This document shows, in pieces, positions 25,450 through 34,201 of a DNA stretch of 37,676 bases. The DNA is from Rhodothermia bacterium. Its GTDB lineage: Bacteria; Bacteroidota; Rhodothermia; Rhodothermales; UBA2364. The stretch's first letter is position 1, and each line of letters begins with the position of its first letter. The position numbers and the translations under genes are program-made. Under the pieces are notes generated by a model, which saw only the letters and a program-made list of their open reading frames with translations, was not told where the DNA came from and ran no database searches. The DNA lies in the NCBI GenBank assembly GCA_017303715.1, contig JAFLBZ010000041.1, forward strand, positions 1 to 37,676, read 5' to 3'.

Positions 25450-26961
25450 TCAGAAGAATCCCAAAGGATTTTTACTGTACGAAATCAGCATATTTTTGGT
25501 TTGGCGATAATGTGCCAACATCATTTTGTGCGTTTCGCGCCCAATGCCAGATTTTTTGTACCCACCAAATGGAGCATGTGCCGGATACGCATGGTAGCAA
25601 TTCACCCAAACCCGACCCGCTTTGATTTGGCGAGCCATTTGGTAGGCTTGGTGCATGTCGCGCGTCCAGACACCCGCCCCTAAGCCGTATAAGGTATCGT
25701 TTGCGATTTCTAACGCTTCTGCCTCGTCTTTAAAGGTGGTTACACAAACCACTGGCCCAAAGATTTCTTCTTGGAAGACCCGCATTTTATTGTGGCCCTT
25801 CAGGATAGTTGGTTGGATATAAAACCCGTTTTCTAAGGCTTCTTGGTGCATTGCACCGCCACCGCACAAAACTTCTGCCCCTTCTTCTTTTCCAATCTGG
25901 ATGTAGTTCAATATTTTTTCGTATTGATCGTTCGAGGCTTGTGCGCCCATCATGGTTGAAGGGTCGAGAGGGTGCCCCATTTTTACGGCCTTTGTGCGTT
26001 CAACCACCCGTTCGATAAAGGCTTCGTAGATGCTTTCTTCCACCAAAATCCGAGAAGGGCACGTACAGACCTCGCCCTGGTTTAGGGCAAACATGACCGC
26101 TCCTTCCAGACATTTATCGAAGAAGTCGTCGTCGGCATCCATAATACTCTTAAAGAAGATATTTGGGGATTTACCACCCAACTCCAATGTTACAGGGATA
26201 ATGTTTTGCGACGCATATTGCATAATTAGGCGTCCGGTTGTTGTTTCACCAGTAAAAGCAACCTTGGCCACCCGCGGGCTTGAAGCAAGTGGCTTTCCGG
26301 CCTCAATGCCAAAACCATTCACCACATTCAAAACGCCCGCAGGCAACAAATGTTGGATCAATTCCATCAGAACCAAAATACCTGAAGGGGTTTGTTCAGC
26401 CGGTTTAAGCACCACACAGTTTCCCGCAGCCAATGCCGGAGCCACCTTCCAAGATGCCATCAACAGCGGAAAATTCCACGGGATAATTTGCCCCACCACA
26501 CCAAGTGGTTCAGGGATATTCATCGAAACCGTAGTGGCGTCCAACTCGGCTACGGAGCCTTCCTCGGCCCGAATCACCCCTGCAAAATACCGGAAATGGT
26601 CTATGGCCAAGGGCAAATCGGCGGCACGGGTTTCCCGAAGGGGTTTGCCATTGTCCCACGTTTCCGCACGGGCCAGCAATTCGAGATTGGCTTCCATCAC
26701 ATCTGCAATTTTGAGCAAGATGTTGCTACGTTCTGTTGCCGAACTATTGTTCCAAGCGGGAGCCGCAGCATGAGCCGCATCTAATGCAAGTTCGATGTCT
26801 TCGGCAGTTGAGCGAGCAACACGGGTAAACACCTGCCCATCAACAGGCGAGATATTTTCAAAGTAAGCACCTTTTACGGGCGCAACCCATTGACCACCAA
26901 TAAAGTTGTTATAGTACTCCTTAAACACAGGAGGTGCGAGGGATAAAGAAGCATCAGACAT
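25450..26961 (-). CDS. NAD(P)-dependent aldehyde dehydrogenase, AldB/ExaC type
   Basis: A 503-residue ALDH-superfamily enzyme oxidising short-chain aldehydes such as acetaldehyde to acids. The catalytic elements are visible: [14 protein letters not shown] with Asn163, the Rossmann motif [15 protein letters not shown], general base Glu260 in LELGGKSPN, and nucleophile Cys299 in [11 protein letters not shown]. The GEVCTCPSR variant with a second cysteine is typical of the AldB/ExaC subgroup that pairs with DUF779, as here. The gene is divergent from an AraC regulator, and the shared region contains LacI-like palindromes, so aldehyde- or carbon-source-induced expression is likely. Confidence 0.92.
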   Translation of the reverse strand: MSDASLSLAPPVFKEYYNNFIGGQWVAPVKGAYFENISPVDGQVFTRVARSTAEDIELALDAAHAAAPAWNNSSATERSNILLKIADVMEANLELLARAETWDNGKPLRETRAADLPLAIDHFRYFAGVIRAEEGSVAELDATTVSMNIPEPLGVVGQIIPWNFPLLMASWKVAPALAAGNCVVLKPAEQTPSGILVLMELIQHLLPAGVLNVVNGFGIEAGKPLASSPRVAKVAFTGETTTGRLIMQYASQNIIPVTLELGGKSPNIFFKSIMDADDDFFDKCLEGAVMFALNQGEVCTCPSRILVEESIYEAFIERVVERTKAVKMGHPLDPSTMMGAQASNDQYEKILNYIQIGKEEGAEVLCGGGAMHQEALENGFYIQPTILKGHNKMRVFQEEIFGPVVCVTTFKDEAEALEIANDTLYGLGAGVWTRDMHQAYQMARQIKAGRVWVNCYHAYPAHAPFGGYKKSGIGRETHKMMLAHYRQTKNMLISYSKNPLGFF

Positions 26962-27030
26962 AAAGTGTATCGTTTAGTGTTTGAAAGATTTTCCCGCGTG
27001 ACCGAGAACTTTACTTAAAAAACTAAGGCT

Positions 27031-27044
27031 AAAAAACGTTTTCA
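27031..27044. promoter_or_regulatory. Imperfect LacI/cre-like operator in the ald/araC divergent promoter
   Basis: On the minus strand this reads TGAAAACGTTTTTT, matching the better palindrome at 27141 in its first eight positions, with a degenerate right half. It sits about 70 bases before the aldehyde dehydrogenase start. It is weak alone and is reported because of the second, better copy. Confidence 0.3.
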
Positions 27045-27140
27045 TATTTGCACAATCCTGCCAAATAATTGAAGAATCCTACCATCTTTTAAGAAAATAT
27101 TTTCATTCCTGTCTTCCTCATTGTAATTTAAGACCAGAAC

Positions 27141-27154
27141 TGAAAACGCTTTCA
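27141..27154. promoter_or_regulatory. LacI/cre-like palindrome in the ald/araC divergent promoter
   Basis: TGAAAACGCTTTCA fits the classical catabolite-responsive-element pattern TGWAANCGNTNWCA at every position. It lies 29 bases before the AraC-regulator ATG and about 180 bases upstream of the aldehyde dehydrogenase. LacI-family repressors bind such CG-centred palindromes. The protein that would bind here is not in the window. Confidence 0.4.
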
Positions 27155-27182
27155 AAATGTAAACCATTTACCCTCTTGCACC

Positions 27183-28103
27183 ATGAATATGCACCTTTCT
27201 TCTGGCTATTATGATCGGCGAAAACTCGAAGCCCATGTAGAAAACCGAACCGTATATTCCTTGGATCGAGCAGAGCTAAATGTTTACGAAACCCATATGT
27301 TTGCCGACAAAGTGGAGCTAACCTTCGATCATCCCGTCTTGGTGAGTATGTTACGGGGGAAGAAAGTGATGCACCTACGCGACAGCAGTTTCGTATTTGT
27401 GCCCGGAGAATCGGTGGTCTTGCCCCCAAAAGAGGAAATGCAGATAGACTTCCCCGAAGCCACCTTTGAAAACCCAACACAGTGCTTGGCACTCACATTG
27501 GCGAATGAATCCATTCAGGAAATGACCACCTATCTAAACGATAAACACCCTCGTGCGGATGACCACACCCATTGGACGTTCTCCGAGCGTAATTTCCATT
27601 TCACCAACGATACGGCCGTCAATCAGATTATTGCGCGGATGATTTTTCTCTTTACCGAGAACCATCCCTCCAAAGACATTTTTGCAGATTTTATGCTCAA
27701 AGAATTGATTCTGCGGCTTATGCAAACCGAAGCACGGCATATTCTTTTGGAAAGTACGGATGTCTTGCACCACTCTTCCAGATTGGCTTTTGTCGTCAAA
27801 TATATTCGGGAGCATTTGCACGAACCACTTACGGTGCAAGCCTTAAGCGAAAAAGCATGTATGAGCCAAACCCATTTTCATCGCTGTTTTAAGTTAGAAC
27901 TGGGTATCTCGCCTATAGACTTTATCAATGCTGAACGGATAAAGTTGGCCAAAACACTGCTCAAGAACCCAAATAAGCGGGTAAATGAAGTCTGCTATGC
28001 CTGCGGATTTAACAGCATGTCGTACTTTAACAATGTTTTCCGTCGTTCTACAGGATATGCACCAACGGCTTATCGGAACTACCACGTTGAAAAAATTTCT
28101 TAA
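27183..28103 (+). CDS. AraC-family transcriptional regulator
   Basis: A 306-residue soluble regulator. The N-terminal part (about 20-190) is an AraC-type ligand-binding region with a cupin-like stretch (HLRDSSFVFVPGESVVLPPK). The C-terminal part (about 205-303) is a canonical two-HTH AraC domain: LTVQALSEKACMSQTHFHRC and VNEVCYACGFNSMSYFNNVF, ending in STGYAPTAYR. No membrane segment is present, unlike the other AraC-type protein at 8.8 kb. It is divergent from the aldehyde dehydrogenase/DUF779 pair and is likely their regulator (inference from position). Its TAA stop overlaps, by bases 28101-28102, the stop codon of the convergent lipoprotein gene. Confidence 0.88.
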   Translation: MNMHLSSGYYDRRKLEAHVENRTVYSLDRAELNVYETHMFADKVELTFDHPVLVSMLRGKKVMHLRDSSFVFVPGESVVLPPKEEMQIDFPEATFENPTQCLALTLANESIQEMTTYLNDKHPRADDHTHWTFSERNFHFTNDTAVNQIIARMIFLFTENHPSKDIFADFMLKELILRLMQTEARHILLESTDVLHHSSRLAFVVKYIREHLHEPLTVQALSEKACMSQTHFHRCFKLELGISPIDFINAERIKLAKTLLKNPNKRVNEVCYACGFNSMSYFNNVFRRSTGYAPTAYRNYHVEKIS

Positions 28104-28468
28104 CGAACAATAAGTTGTGTTTCTTTGGAAGGCGTAACAGCAGGAACGTTTGGTGCTTCTTGTTCTAAACGCCTACTTACAGCTTCTCGAATTGGCAGGA
28201 AGCTTTCTGGATGCTGGGCATAATAGGTCATCCATGCCTCGAACACGGCTTTGTGTACCTGATGATCCTTCAGAATAGAATCCCGCATGGCCGGTTTAAC
28301 GTCCCGCAACGTCATCAAACGTGCCTCCGCCAATTCCAAATCCACCAAGACACGGATCAGTTTTTCTTTGGATAAGGCTTGTTCTGGTGGCCGTTGCTTT
28401 TGCGTACAACCGCCCGAAAAAAACAGTAATACCCATAAAAACGAATTATATTTGCCAAGCATTGCCAT
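28100..28468 (-). CDS. DUF4296-like lipoprotein
   Basis: A 122-residue lipoprotein. A short hydrophobic signal (SFLWVLLFFSGGC) puts the lipidated cysteine at residue 21. The rest is helical and charged (KEKLIRVLVDLELAEARLMT, then ILKDHQVHKAVFEAWMTYYA), the pattern of the Bacteroidota DUF4296 family, whose function is unknown. I set the start at 28468 (MAMLGKY): a longer frame reaching 28546 would add 26 non-signal residues inside trpA. The ATG overlaps the trpA stop as TAATG, so translation is probably coupled. The stop codon shares bases with the stop of the convergent AraC gene. Confidence 0.78.
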   Translation of the reverse strand: MAMLGKYNSFLWVLLFFSGGCTQKQRPPEQALSKEKLIRVLVDLELAEARLMTLRDVKPAMRDSILKDHQVHKAVFEAWMTYYAQHPESFLPIREAVSRRLEQEAPNVPAVTPSKETQLIVR

Positions 28469-29274
28469 TATACACCATATTTTAGCGCGTGAATAAAGGC
28501 TCCAACTTGTTTCAGCCGCTCTTGGGCAGGCATTGGTTCGTCCCACAGTTTTTCCAAGAGATTAATTAATGCAGAACCTACGATAAAACCATCGGTCTGT
28601 GCTGAGAGTCGCATGGCATCATGATAATTTCTAATGCCAAAGCCCACCAAAAGCGGATTTTTCTTGACCAAAGGACGTACCCGCGACAAATATGCAGAAA
28701 CCGCTTCGGTCGAGATGCTGGTTCCCGTAAGCCCTGTCACCGAGACGGCATAAACAAAACCGTTGGTATGTTCATCAATGTATTTTACGCGATCATTGGC
28801 GGTGTTGGGCGCAATTAAGTTAACCCACGCCAAGCCGTTTTGATCTGCTACAGTTCGCAGTTGTGCTGCTTCCGTGGGTGGTAAATCGGGCAAAATCAGG
28901 CCATCCACACCACTTTGGGCGGCATCACGGCAAAACTGCGCCATGCCATACCGCATGATGGGGTTTACATAGCCCATCAGGAGCAAAGGAGTATCGCTGG
29001 TTTTCCGGAAGTCTTCCACCACTTTAAAGGCATCCGCCATTTTGGTTCCATGCCGCAAAGCGCGTTCACTTGATCGTTGGATGGGTAGCCCTTCTGCCAA
29101 AGGGTCGCTAAACGGCATACCGAGTTCAATGAAGTTAGCCCCGTTTTCGTCTATAGTTTTAAGCAGATCGAGGGTTGCTTCCGGCTCTGGAAAGCCATTG
29201 GTCACAAAAATCCCCATGGCTTTTTCGCCCTGTTCCCCACATTGGGCAAGTGTTTGATGAAGTCGTTGGATCAT
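28468..29274 (-). CDS. trpA: Tryptophan synthase alpha chain
   Basis: A 268-residue TIM-barrel enzyme, the same length as the E. coli protein, cleaving indole-3-glycerol phosphate to indole. Conserved pieces are MGIFVTNGFPEPEATLDLLK, NFIELGMPFSDPLAEGLPIQ, AVSVTGLTGTS and the phosphate-site GFGIRN and GFIVGSAL. The catalytic Glu49 equivalent is present (Glu50). The other catalytic residue, Asp60 in the usual PLADGP motif, is Glu61 here (PLAEGL). I chose the ATG at 29274 (MIQRLHQTLAQCG), where family proteins begin, over a TTG six codons upstream. No other trp gene is in the window, and trpB is not adjacent. The following lipoprotein gene overlaps its stop. Confidence 0.92.
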   Translation of the reverse strand: MIQRLHQTLAQCGEQGEKAMGIFVTNGFPEPEATLDLLKTIDENGANFIELGMPFSDPLAEGLPIQRSSERALRHGTKMADAFKVVEDFRKTSDTPLLLMGYVNPIMRYGMAQFCRDAAQSGVDGLILPDLPPTEAAQLRTVADQNGLAWVNLIAPNTANDRVKYIDEHTNGFVYAVSVTGLTGTSISTEAVSAYLSRVRPLVKKNPLLVGFGIRNYHDAMRLSAQTDGFIVGSALINLLEKLWDEPMPAQERLKQVGAFIHALKYGV

Positions 29275-29447
29275 AAAAAGTTTTTTCGACAAGATAAAAC
29301 GTCATGTACCGCATGGTAATTGTTTACTTTACGTACATCAAGTTGTTAAAGTAAGCCTTTTAAACGGGTTTTTCTTCCTTCTTTTTGGGTTTTTCGAGAA
29401 CCTTAATTCTACTTCATAAGCCCTTTTAACCTTTACTACCCCGAATT

Positions 29448-30791
29448 ATGAAACGCCTTGTTTTTGTTTTCCTATTCATATATTCCTTCCTCGCGGCTCC
29501 CACAAGTGCCCAAACAACTCAACTACCGGATAGTACCCGAATGGCTTGGTTCAAAGACGCCAAATTGGGGATTTTTGTACATTGGGGGCTATATAGTGTG
29601 GACGGCGTGGACGAGTCTTGGTCTTTTTTCAACCATTATTTGCCCTTCGAGACGTATAGCGCACAGCGTAAGCACTTTACTGCCAGTAAATACAATCCAA
29701 AAACTTGGGCAAAACTCTTTCGGGAGGCTGGTGCAAAATATGCCGTCCTCACCAGTAAACACCACGACGGTATGGCCTTGTGGGATACGCAATTTGGGAC
29801 TGAGAATGTGGTACAACAAACGCCCGCCAAACGTGACTTGGTCGCACCTTTTGTGCAAGCCCTCCGCGAAGAAGACCTCAAAGTGGGCCTATATTTCTCC
29901 TTAATAGATTGGGCGCATCCGGAGTATCCCGCCTTCCGCAAAAACGATAACCGATACCAACGCGAAAAAAACCCACAACGGTGGCAAAAATTCCGAGATT
30001 TTTACCAAGGACAGCTTTTTGAGCTTTCTACCCGCTTCAAGCCCGATCTGTTTTGGTTTGATGGCGATTGGGAACACCCCGCAGAGGCTTGGGAAAGCGA
30101 AAAGGTGCGTGCCAAACTCTTTGAACACAATCCCAAAACCATCCTTAATAGCCGTTTGGCAGGGCACGGGGATTACGAAACACCGGAACAAGGCATCCCC
30201 ATAAGCAAGCCAAAATCCAAGTATTGGGAACTTTGTCTCACTGCAAACGACTCTTGGGGATACCAAGGAACCGATGAAAACTATAAAAACCCCGCAGAAC
30301 TTATTCAAATCTTTAGCGAGGTAATTGGCCTTGGTGGAAATCTACTGCTGGCTTTTGGCCCAAAAGAGGACGGAACATTCCGCACGCAAGACCTGAATTT
30401 GATGCACGAGTTGGGTGGTTGGATCCGGCGAAACGAAGAGGCGGTTTACGGAAGCCGTGCCGGACTGCCTGCCGGCCATTTCCAAGGGGTCACGACCGTC
30501 TCCAAAGACCGCAAAAAACTTTATTTATTTTTACAAGGCCGCCCGGCGTCTGGACAAATCATGCTTCGTGGTATCGAAAGCAAAATCGCCTTTATTCGGG
30601 TATTGGGGAGTGGGCAAAAACTCTACGGATGGCGCATGAAGGGCAAACCTTGGTGGAGCGATAAGCCGGGCTTTTTCACCATTGACCTGCCGGAATCCAC
30701 AAAGTTTGATCCATACCTAACCGTGGTTGCGGTGGAGTTTCACGAACCCATCCGGCTACACCGCGAAGACAAACAAGGACTATTGGAATAG
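29448..30791 (+). CDS. Secreted alpha-L-fucosidase (GH29 family)
   Basis: A 447-residue glycoside hydrolase with signal peptide MKRLVFVFLFIYSFLAAPTS and cleavage near AQ (about 21). GH29 signatures run in order: WFKDAKLGIFVHWGLYSV (35-51), YAVLTSKHHDGMALWDTQF (His105, His106), KVGLYFSLIDWAHPEY (145-160), and the nucleophile motif DLFWFDGDWEHP with Asp205. The C-terminal region (about 365-440) is a beta-sandwich-like domain. The length is typical of compact bacterial GH29 enzymes. The acid/base residue of GH29 is poorly conserved and I cannot pick it by eye. No TonB transporter or other glycosidase is next to it, so this is not a classic polysaccharide-utilisation locus. It acts in the periplasm or outside the cell. 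Confidence 0.9.
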   Translation: MKRLVFVFLFIYSFLAAPTSAQTTQLPDSTRMAWFKDAKLGIFVHWGLYSVDGVDESWSFFNHYLPFETYSAQRKHFTASKYNPKTWAKLFREAGAKYAVLTSKHHDGMALWDTQFGTENVVQQTPAKRDLVAPFVQALREEDLKVGLYFSLIDWAHPEYPAFRKNDNRYQREKNPQRWQKFRDFYQGQLFELSTRFKPDLFWFDGDWEHPAEAWESEKVRAKLFEHNPKTILNSRLAGHGDYETPEQGIPISKPKSKYWELCLTANDSWGYQGTDENYKNPAELIQIFSEVIGLGGNLLLAFGPKEDGTFRTQDLNLMHELGGWIRRNEEAVYGSRAGLPAGHFQGVTTVSKDRKKLYLFLQGRPASGQIMLRGIESKIAFIRVLGSGQKLYGWRMKGKPWWSDKPGFFTIDLPESTKFDPYLTVVAVEFHEPIRLHREDKQGLLE

Positions 30792-31233
30792 CGCCTGTTG
30801 GCATTTGACACACACAACTATGGGCTAAATTATTGGAAAATCAAGAATAAAGAAGGGAAAACAAAAATTGAAGAAGGGATTGTGGGTTGATGTTGTGTTG
30901 GCAACACCCTGCCCCCACAACACCATTTTCATTTTATGATACCGCCCCGATGGGCTAATTTGTGCGTCCAGAAGTCGGACAAGTCCTTAGTAAAACTATA
31001 AATTACACATTCCCAAAGTCCAGTAAATCAGAATGAAAGACCTGATTAACCCAAAACGTACATCAAGTTTAGGGTTTTTACGTTTGGGTAAAAAAGAATC
31101 AGTTGCTTGTGTAATGTTAGAAAAGCACGATTAAAATGATGTACCCAAGTCCCGAACAACTTGCCAAAAAGCGCACTTGTTTTAGGGCTTGGGTACTTCC
31201 GTATCTGCTCCAAAATAGAGCGACGCTTAATGT
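30792..31233. other. Intergenic region downstream of the fucosidase
   Basis: About 440 bases between a plus-strand and a minus-strand stop. It holds a possible stem TGTTGTG (30891-30897) with CACAACA (30916-30922), and a longer inverted repeat listed separately. The 14-mer ACGTACATCAAGTT at 31056-31069 also occurs upstream of the fucosidase at 29331-29344. No open frame looks coding. Confidence 0.45.
31049..31089. repeat. Inverted repeat downstream of the fucosidase
   Basis: Arms ACCCAAAACGTA (31049-31060) and TACGTTTGGGT (31079-31089) pair with a single bulged A around an 18-base loop. No T-run follows on either strand, so I do not call it a terminator. An alternative pairing, AACCC with GGGTT, exists within it. 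Confidence 0.45.
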
Positions 31234-31695
31234 TTACTTACACGGAATTTCTTTCAAGACTTCGGAAGCAGTTTTGGTTTCTTCTGGATTTTTAAGCACC
31301 AATTTATCCCCTTTTTCCGTCAACTCGGCTTCAACCTTGCTTAGCGTATTGCCATCGAGCTTAAATTTAACCTCTTCAACCTGATTATTTCCTTCGATTT
31401 CATAGGCATATTCACCACGAATCCAGCCATCCTTAAGTTCACCCGTGATATTGCCGTAAGCGCCGTGCTGCTCAAACGGAGCCCAATCATAAGTTCCGGT
31501 AACTTTCCCCTTATCGAAACTAAGTTCGGCACTTGTGGTATCTTTGCCTGCCACCATTAGAAAGCACCGTTTCCCGCTGACCGATTCAGTATTGGTTTCG
31601 GCCTTTGCTTCGGGGGTGGGTTCTGGTTTTTCTGGTTGTGGATTACATGCTGCCAAGCCCAGCATCATCCAAGCCATCCATACTGTTTTTTTCAT
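31234..31695 (-). CDS. Small lipoprotein of unknown function
   Basis: A 153-residue lipoprotein. The signal MKKTVWMAWMMLGLAAC puts the lipid-modified cysteine at residue 17. A Pro/Glu/Thr-rich linker follows (NPQPEKPEPTPEAKAET), then a small beta-rich domain (about 42-152) with repeated strand patterns, for example SFDKGKVTGTYDWAPFEQHG and GELKDGWIRGEYAYEIEG. These look like the antiparallel strands of a small barrel such as lipocalin/META-type lipoproteins, but I cannot assign a family. Two cysteines near the domain ends (CFL.. and ..IPCK) could form a disulfide. Neighbours give no functional hint. Confidence 0.78.
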   Translation of the reverse strand: MKKTVWMAWMMLGLAACNPQPEKPEPTPEAKAETNTESVSGKRCFLMVAGKDTTSAELSFDKGKVTGTYDWAPFEQHGAYGNITGELKDGWIRGEYAYEIEGNNQVEEVKFKLDGNTLSKVEAELTEKGDKLVLKNPEETKTASEVLKEIPCK

Positions 31696-31877
31696 ATTGA
31701 AAATCCTTTGGAATAGTGAATGAGGAAATCCTCATATAAAAAGTTTTGTTGATGCGCCATAAACCCCATATCCGATGCCTAATTTACGTTTACAGAACCA
31801 GAACGGACTTGCCAGAACGGATTGAAAACAAGTAGGGCAAAGGTGGTTTATTCCGGCACATAAGTATAAGAAAAAAC

Positions 31878-33068
31878 ATGCACAAAACCATACACCTAAA
31901 ATCGGGAAAGGAAAAAACACTTCGCAGGAAACATCCTTGGATATTTGCGGGCGCGATCCATCATGTGGAAGGAAAACCGGCTACTGGCGAGACGGTGGCA
32001 GTGGTCTCGGATAATGGTACGTGGTTAGGACTTGGCGCTTGGTCACCCAATTCGCAAATTCGGGTGCGGATGTGGACGTTTTCGCCCACTGAAACAGTGG
32101 ATGAAGCTTTTTTCGACCAAAGGTTAGCGCAGGCACTCACTTTAAGACGCACTTTAGAAGCAACGTTTCCAGATGCATTCCGCTGGATCGCCTCCGAAAA
32201 CGATGGCCTTCCGGGTTTAATTGTAGATCGGTATGGAGATTGGGCAGTTGTTCAGTTCCTTTCCGCCGGAGCCGAATATTGGCGTTCAGAAATTGTGAAC
32301 GGCATCAAAAAGTTAGTGTCCCTTAAAGGCATTTATGAGCGATCCGATGTGGACGTGCGTAAAAAAGAAGGTTTTTTGCCGCAAACGGGCCTCCTCTGGG
32401 GTGAAAAACCACCAACACAAATTATGGTTCAAGAAGGCGCTTTCCGTATAGGAGTTGATGTAACAACAGGTCATAAAACAGGATACTATTTAGACCAACG
32501 TGAAAACCGTGCTTTGGTCGGACAAATGGCCGCAAACAAGACGTGGCTGAACACCTTTTCCTATACAGGTGGGTTCTCCCTTGCCGCACTTGCCAGCGGG
32601 GCAGCACATGTATTAAACGTAGATTCTTCGGCAGCTGCTTTGGCACTTTCGGAGGAAAACCACCGCAAAAACGGCTACGATCCAAGCCATTATGCCCATT
32701 TGGAAGGCGATGTATTTTCCTGTCTTCGTCAATTCAGATCGGAAAACAGGCTATTTGATGGTATTATATTGGATCCACCCAAGTTTGTAGAGTCTAAGTT
32801 CCACCTCGATAAAGCCGCACGGGCATATAAAGACATTAATCGCTTGGCCTTCCACCTACTGAAACCCGGCGGGGTGCTTTTCACCTTCTCTTGCTCTGGG
32901 CTTCTGGAAGCCTCGTTATTTCAAAAAATTGTAGCCGATGCCGCTTTAGACGCCCAAAAAACGGTTCAATTTACCCGATGGTTGGGGCAAGCGAGCGATC
33001 ATCCCGTCCTCTCAGCCTTTCCAGAAGGATTTTATTTAAAAGGTTTAATTTGTAGGACTTGCGATTGA
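31878..33068 (+). CDS. rlmI: Class I SAM-dependent rRNA methyltransferase, RlmI-like
   Basis: A 396-residue protein, the same length as E. coli RlmI, which methylates C5 of cytosine 1962 in 23S rRNA. There is an N-terminal PUA RNA-binding domain (about 1-70, RRKHPWIFAGAIHHVEG) and a central EEHEE-type domain (about 75-185) containing SENDGLPGLIVDRYGDW. The Rossmann methyltransferase includes GHKTGYYLDQRENRAL (198-213), LNTFSYTGGFSLAALASGA (SAM site), ILDPPKFVESK (about 297-307) and FTFSCSGLL with the catalytic-type Cys339. The exact target base is inferred from the family. It has no same-strand neighbour close enough to form an obvious operon. Confidence 0.88.
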   Translation: MHKTIHLKSGKEKTLRRKHPWIFAGAIHHVEGKPATGETVAVVSDNGTWLGLGAWSPNSQIRVRMWTFSPTETVDEAFFDQRLAQALTLRRTLEATFPDAFRWIASENDGLPGLIVDRYGDWAVVQFLSAGAEYWRSEIVNGIKKLVSLKGIYERSDVDVRKKEGFLPQTGLLWGEKPPTQIMVQEGAFRIGVDVTTGHKTGYYLDQRENRALVGQMAANKTWLNTFSYTGGFSLAALASGAAHVLNVDSSAAALALSEENHRKNGYDPSHYAHLEGDVFSCLRQFRSENRLFDGIILDPPKFVESKFHLDKAARAYKDINRLAFHLLKPGGVLFTFSCSGLLEASLFQKIVADAALDAQKTVQFTRWLGQASDHPVLSAFPEGFYLKGLICRTCD

Positions 33069-33189
33069 AAAAGGAATGATTCATGCAGTACATTAGGAAT
33101 AATCTTTTACGTCTATAACATCAAAGAAGTCCTGCCTATCTACCATAAATCCTCCTTGTGATCCTCTAAACATCTTGAATTTATTCGTC

Positions 33190-34200
33190 ATGAGTCACAT
33201 CCACGATCCCGTCGGCATACGTGTTTTATTGATTGAAGACAGTCCTGAACAGGCCGTTTTGGTTAAGCATTGGTTAGAACAATGGACTGGTTGCGAAGTC
33301 GTACATGCCAACGATGGGTCATCTGGGGCACAATTTGCACAGTTTGGGACGTGGGACTTGGTCGTAAGCGACATTGAACTTCCGGGTATTCTTGGTTTAG
33401 ACCTCATAAAAATTGTGAAAGGGGCCAATCCATGGACGCCTGTTCTTATGATTACGGCGCACCCCAAGATGGAATATGCGGTTTCGGCACTTCAAAACCG
33501 TGCCGACGGTATTTTGTTTAAGCCCTTGGAGTATGGCGCATTTATGGAGCAAGTCCAGAAACTGGTGGCAGACGGCCAAAAAAAGCGACGCGAAGAGCAA
33601 AAAACCGTCTTGGCCATTGGTGCGCATCCCGATGATGTCGAAATAGGCTGTGGCGGCACCTTGCTCCGGCACAAGGCAGCCGGCGACCGTGTGGTGATCC
33701 TAACGCTTACCGGAGGGGAATTTGGCGGTCGAAAGTCCTTGCGGGTTGAAGAGTCCGAGAAGGCGGCTTCGGTATTGGGTGCAGAATTGTTTATGGGCGA
33801 ATTGCGTGACACGCAAGTCTCCGAAGGCCCGGAAACCATCGCCATTATCGAGAACACCATTCGGGTCATCCAACCGACCCATATTTACACCCATACCCCA
33901 AACGATGCCCACCAAGACCACCGAAATTGCTACCGTGCAACGATTGTAGCGGCACGGGGTATTCCGAATTTGTATTGCTACCAAGCGCCATCAACCACCA
34001 TAGACTTCCGTCCAACCATGTTTATCGAAGTAGGAAGATATATGGGCGGCAAAATCAAAGCGATCAATGCTTATCAAACACAGACCTCCATCCGTGCATA
34101 TCTAAAAGAGGATTTAATCATGGCTACGGCACGCTACTGGGGGCGATTTAGCGGATACGGATATTCAGAGCCGATGGAAGTGGTGCGGCAACGAGGTTAG
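33190..34200 (+). CDS. Response-regulator receiver domain fused to a PIG-L/LmbE-type deacetylase
   Basis: A 336-residue two-domain protein. Residues about 10-125 are a CheY-like receiver with acidic pocket Glu16/Asp17, phospho-acceptor Asp61 (DLVVSDIELPG), Thr89 and Lys111 (LFKPLE). A short basic linker (KKRREEQK) leads to a LmbE/PIG-L domain (139-336). Its zinc motif is GAHPDDVEIGCGG (His146, Asp148, Asp149), and the third ligand lies in NDAHQDHRN (241-244). LmbE-type enzymes remove N-acetyl groups from GlcNAc-containing molecules, including bacillithiol and mycothiol precursors. The fusion implies that phosphorylation controls the hydrolase. No histidine kinase is adjacent. I prefer the ATG at 33190 over a TTG five codons upstream. 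The stop is one base from the stop of the convergent gene. Confidence 0.9.
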   Translation: MSHIHDPVGIRVLLIEDSPEQAVLVKHWLEQWTGCEVVHANDGSSGAQFAQFGTWDLVVSDIELPGILGLDLIKIVKGANPWTPVLMITAHPKMEYAVSALQNRADGILFKPLEYGAFMEQVQKLVADGQKKRREEQKTVLAIGAHPDDVEIGCGGTLLRHKAAGDRVVILTLTGGEFGGRKSLRVEESEKAASVLGAELFMGELRDTQVSEGPETIAIIENTIRVIQPTHIYTHTPNDAHQDHRNCYRATIVAARGIPNLYCYQAPSTTIDFRPTMFIEVGRYMGGKIKAINAYQTQTSIRAYLKEDLIMATARYWGRFSGYGYSEPMEVVRQRG

Positions 34201-34201
34201 G

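Noticed and set aside
26030-26773. 247-codon plus-strand frame opposite the aldehyde dehydrogenase gene
   Set aside because: The opposite strand encodes a full, motif-complete dehydrogenase. The shadow has no recognisable domain.
31049-31089. Intrinsic terminator
   Set aside because: The stem is good, but no T-run follows the stem on either strand.
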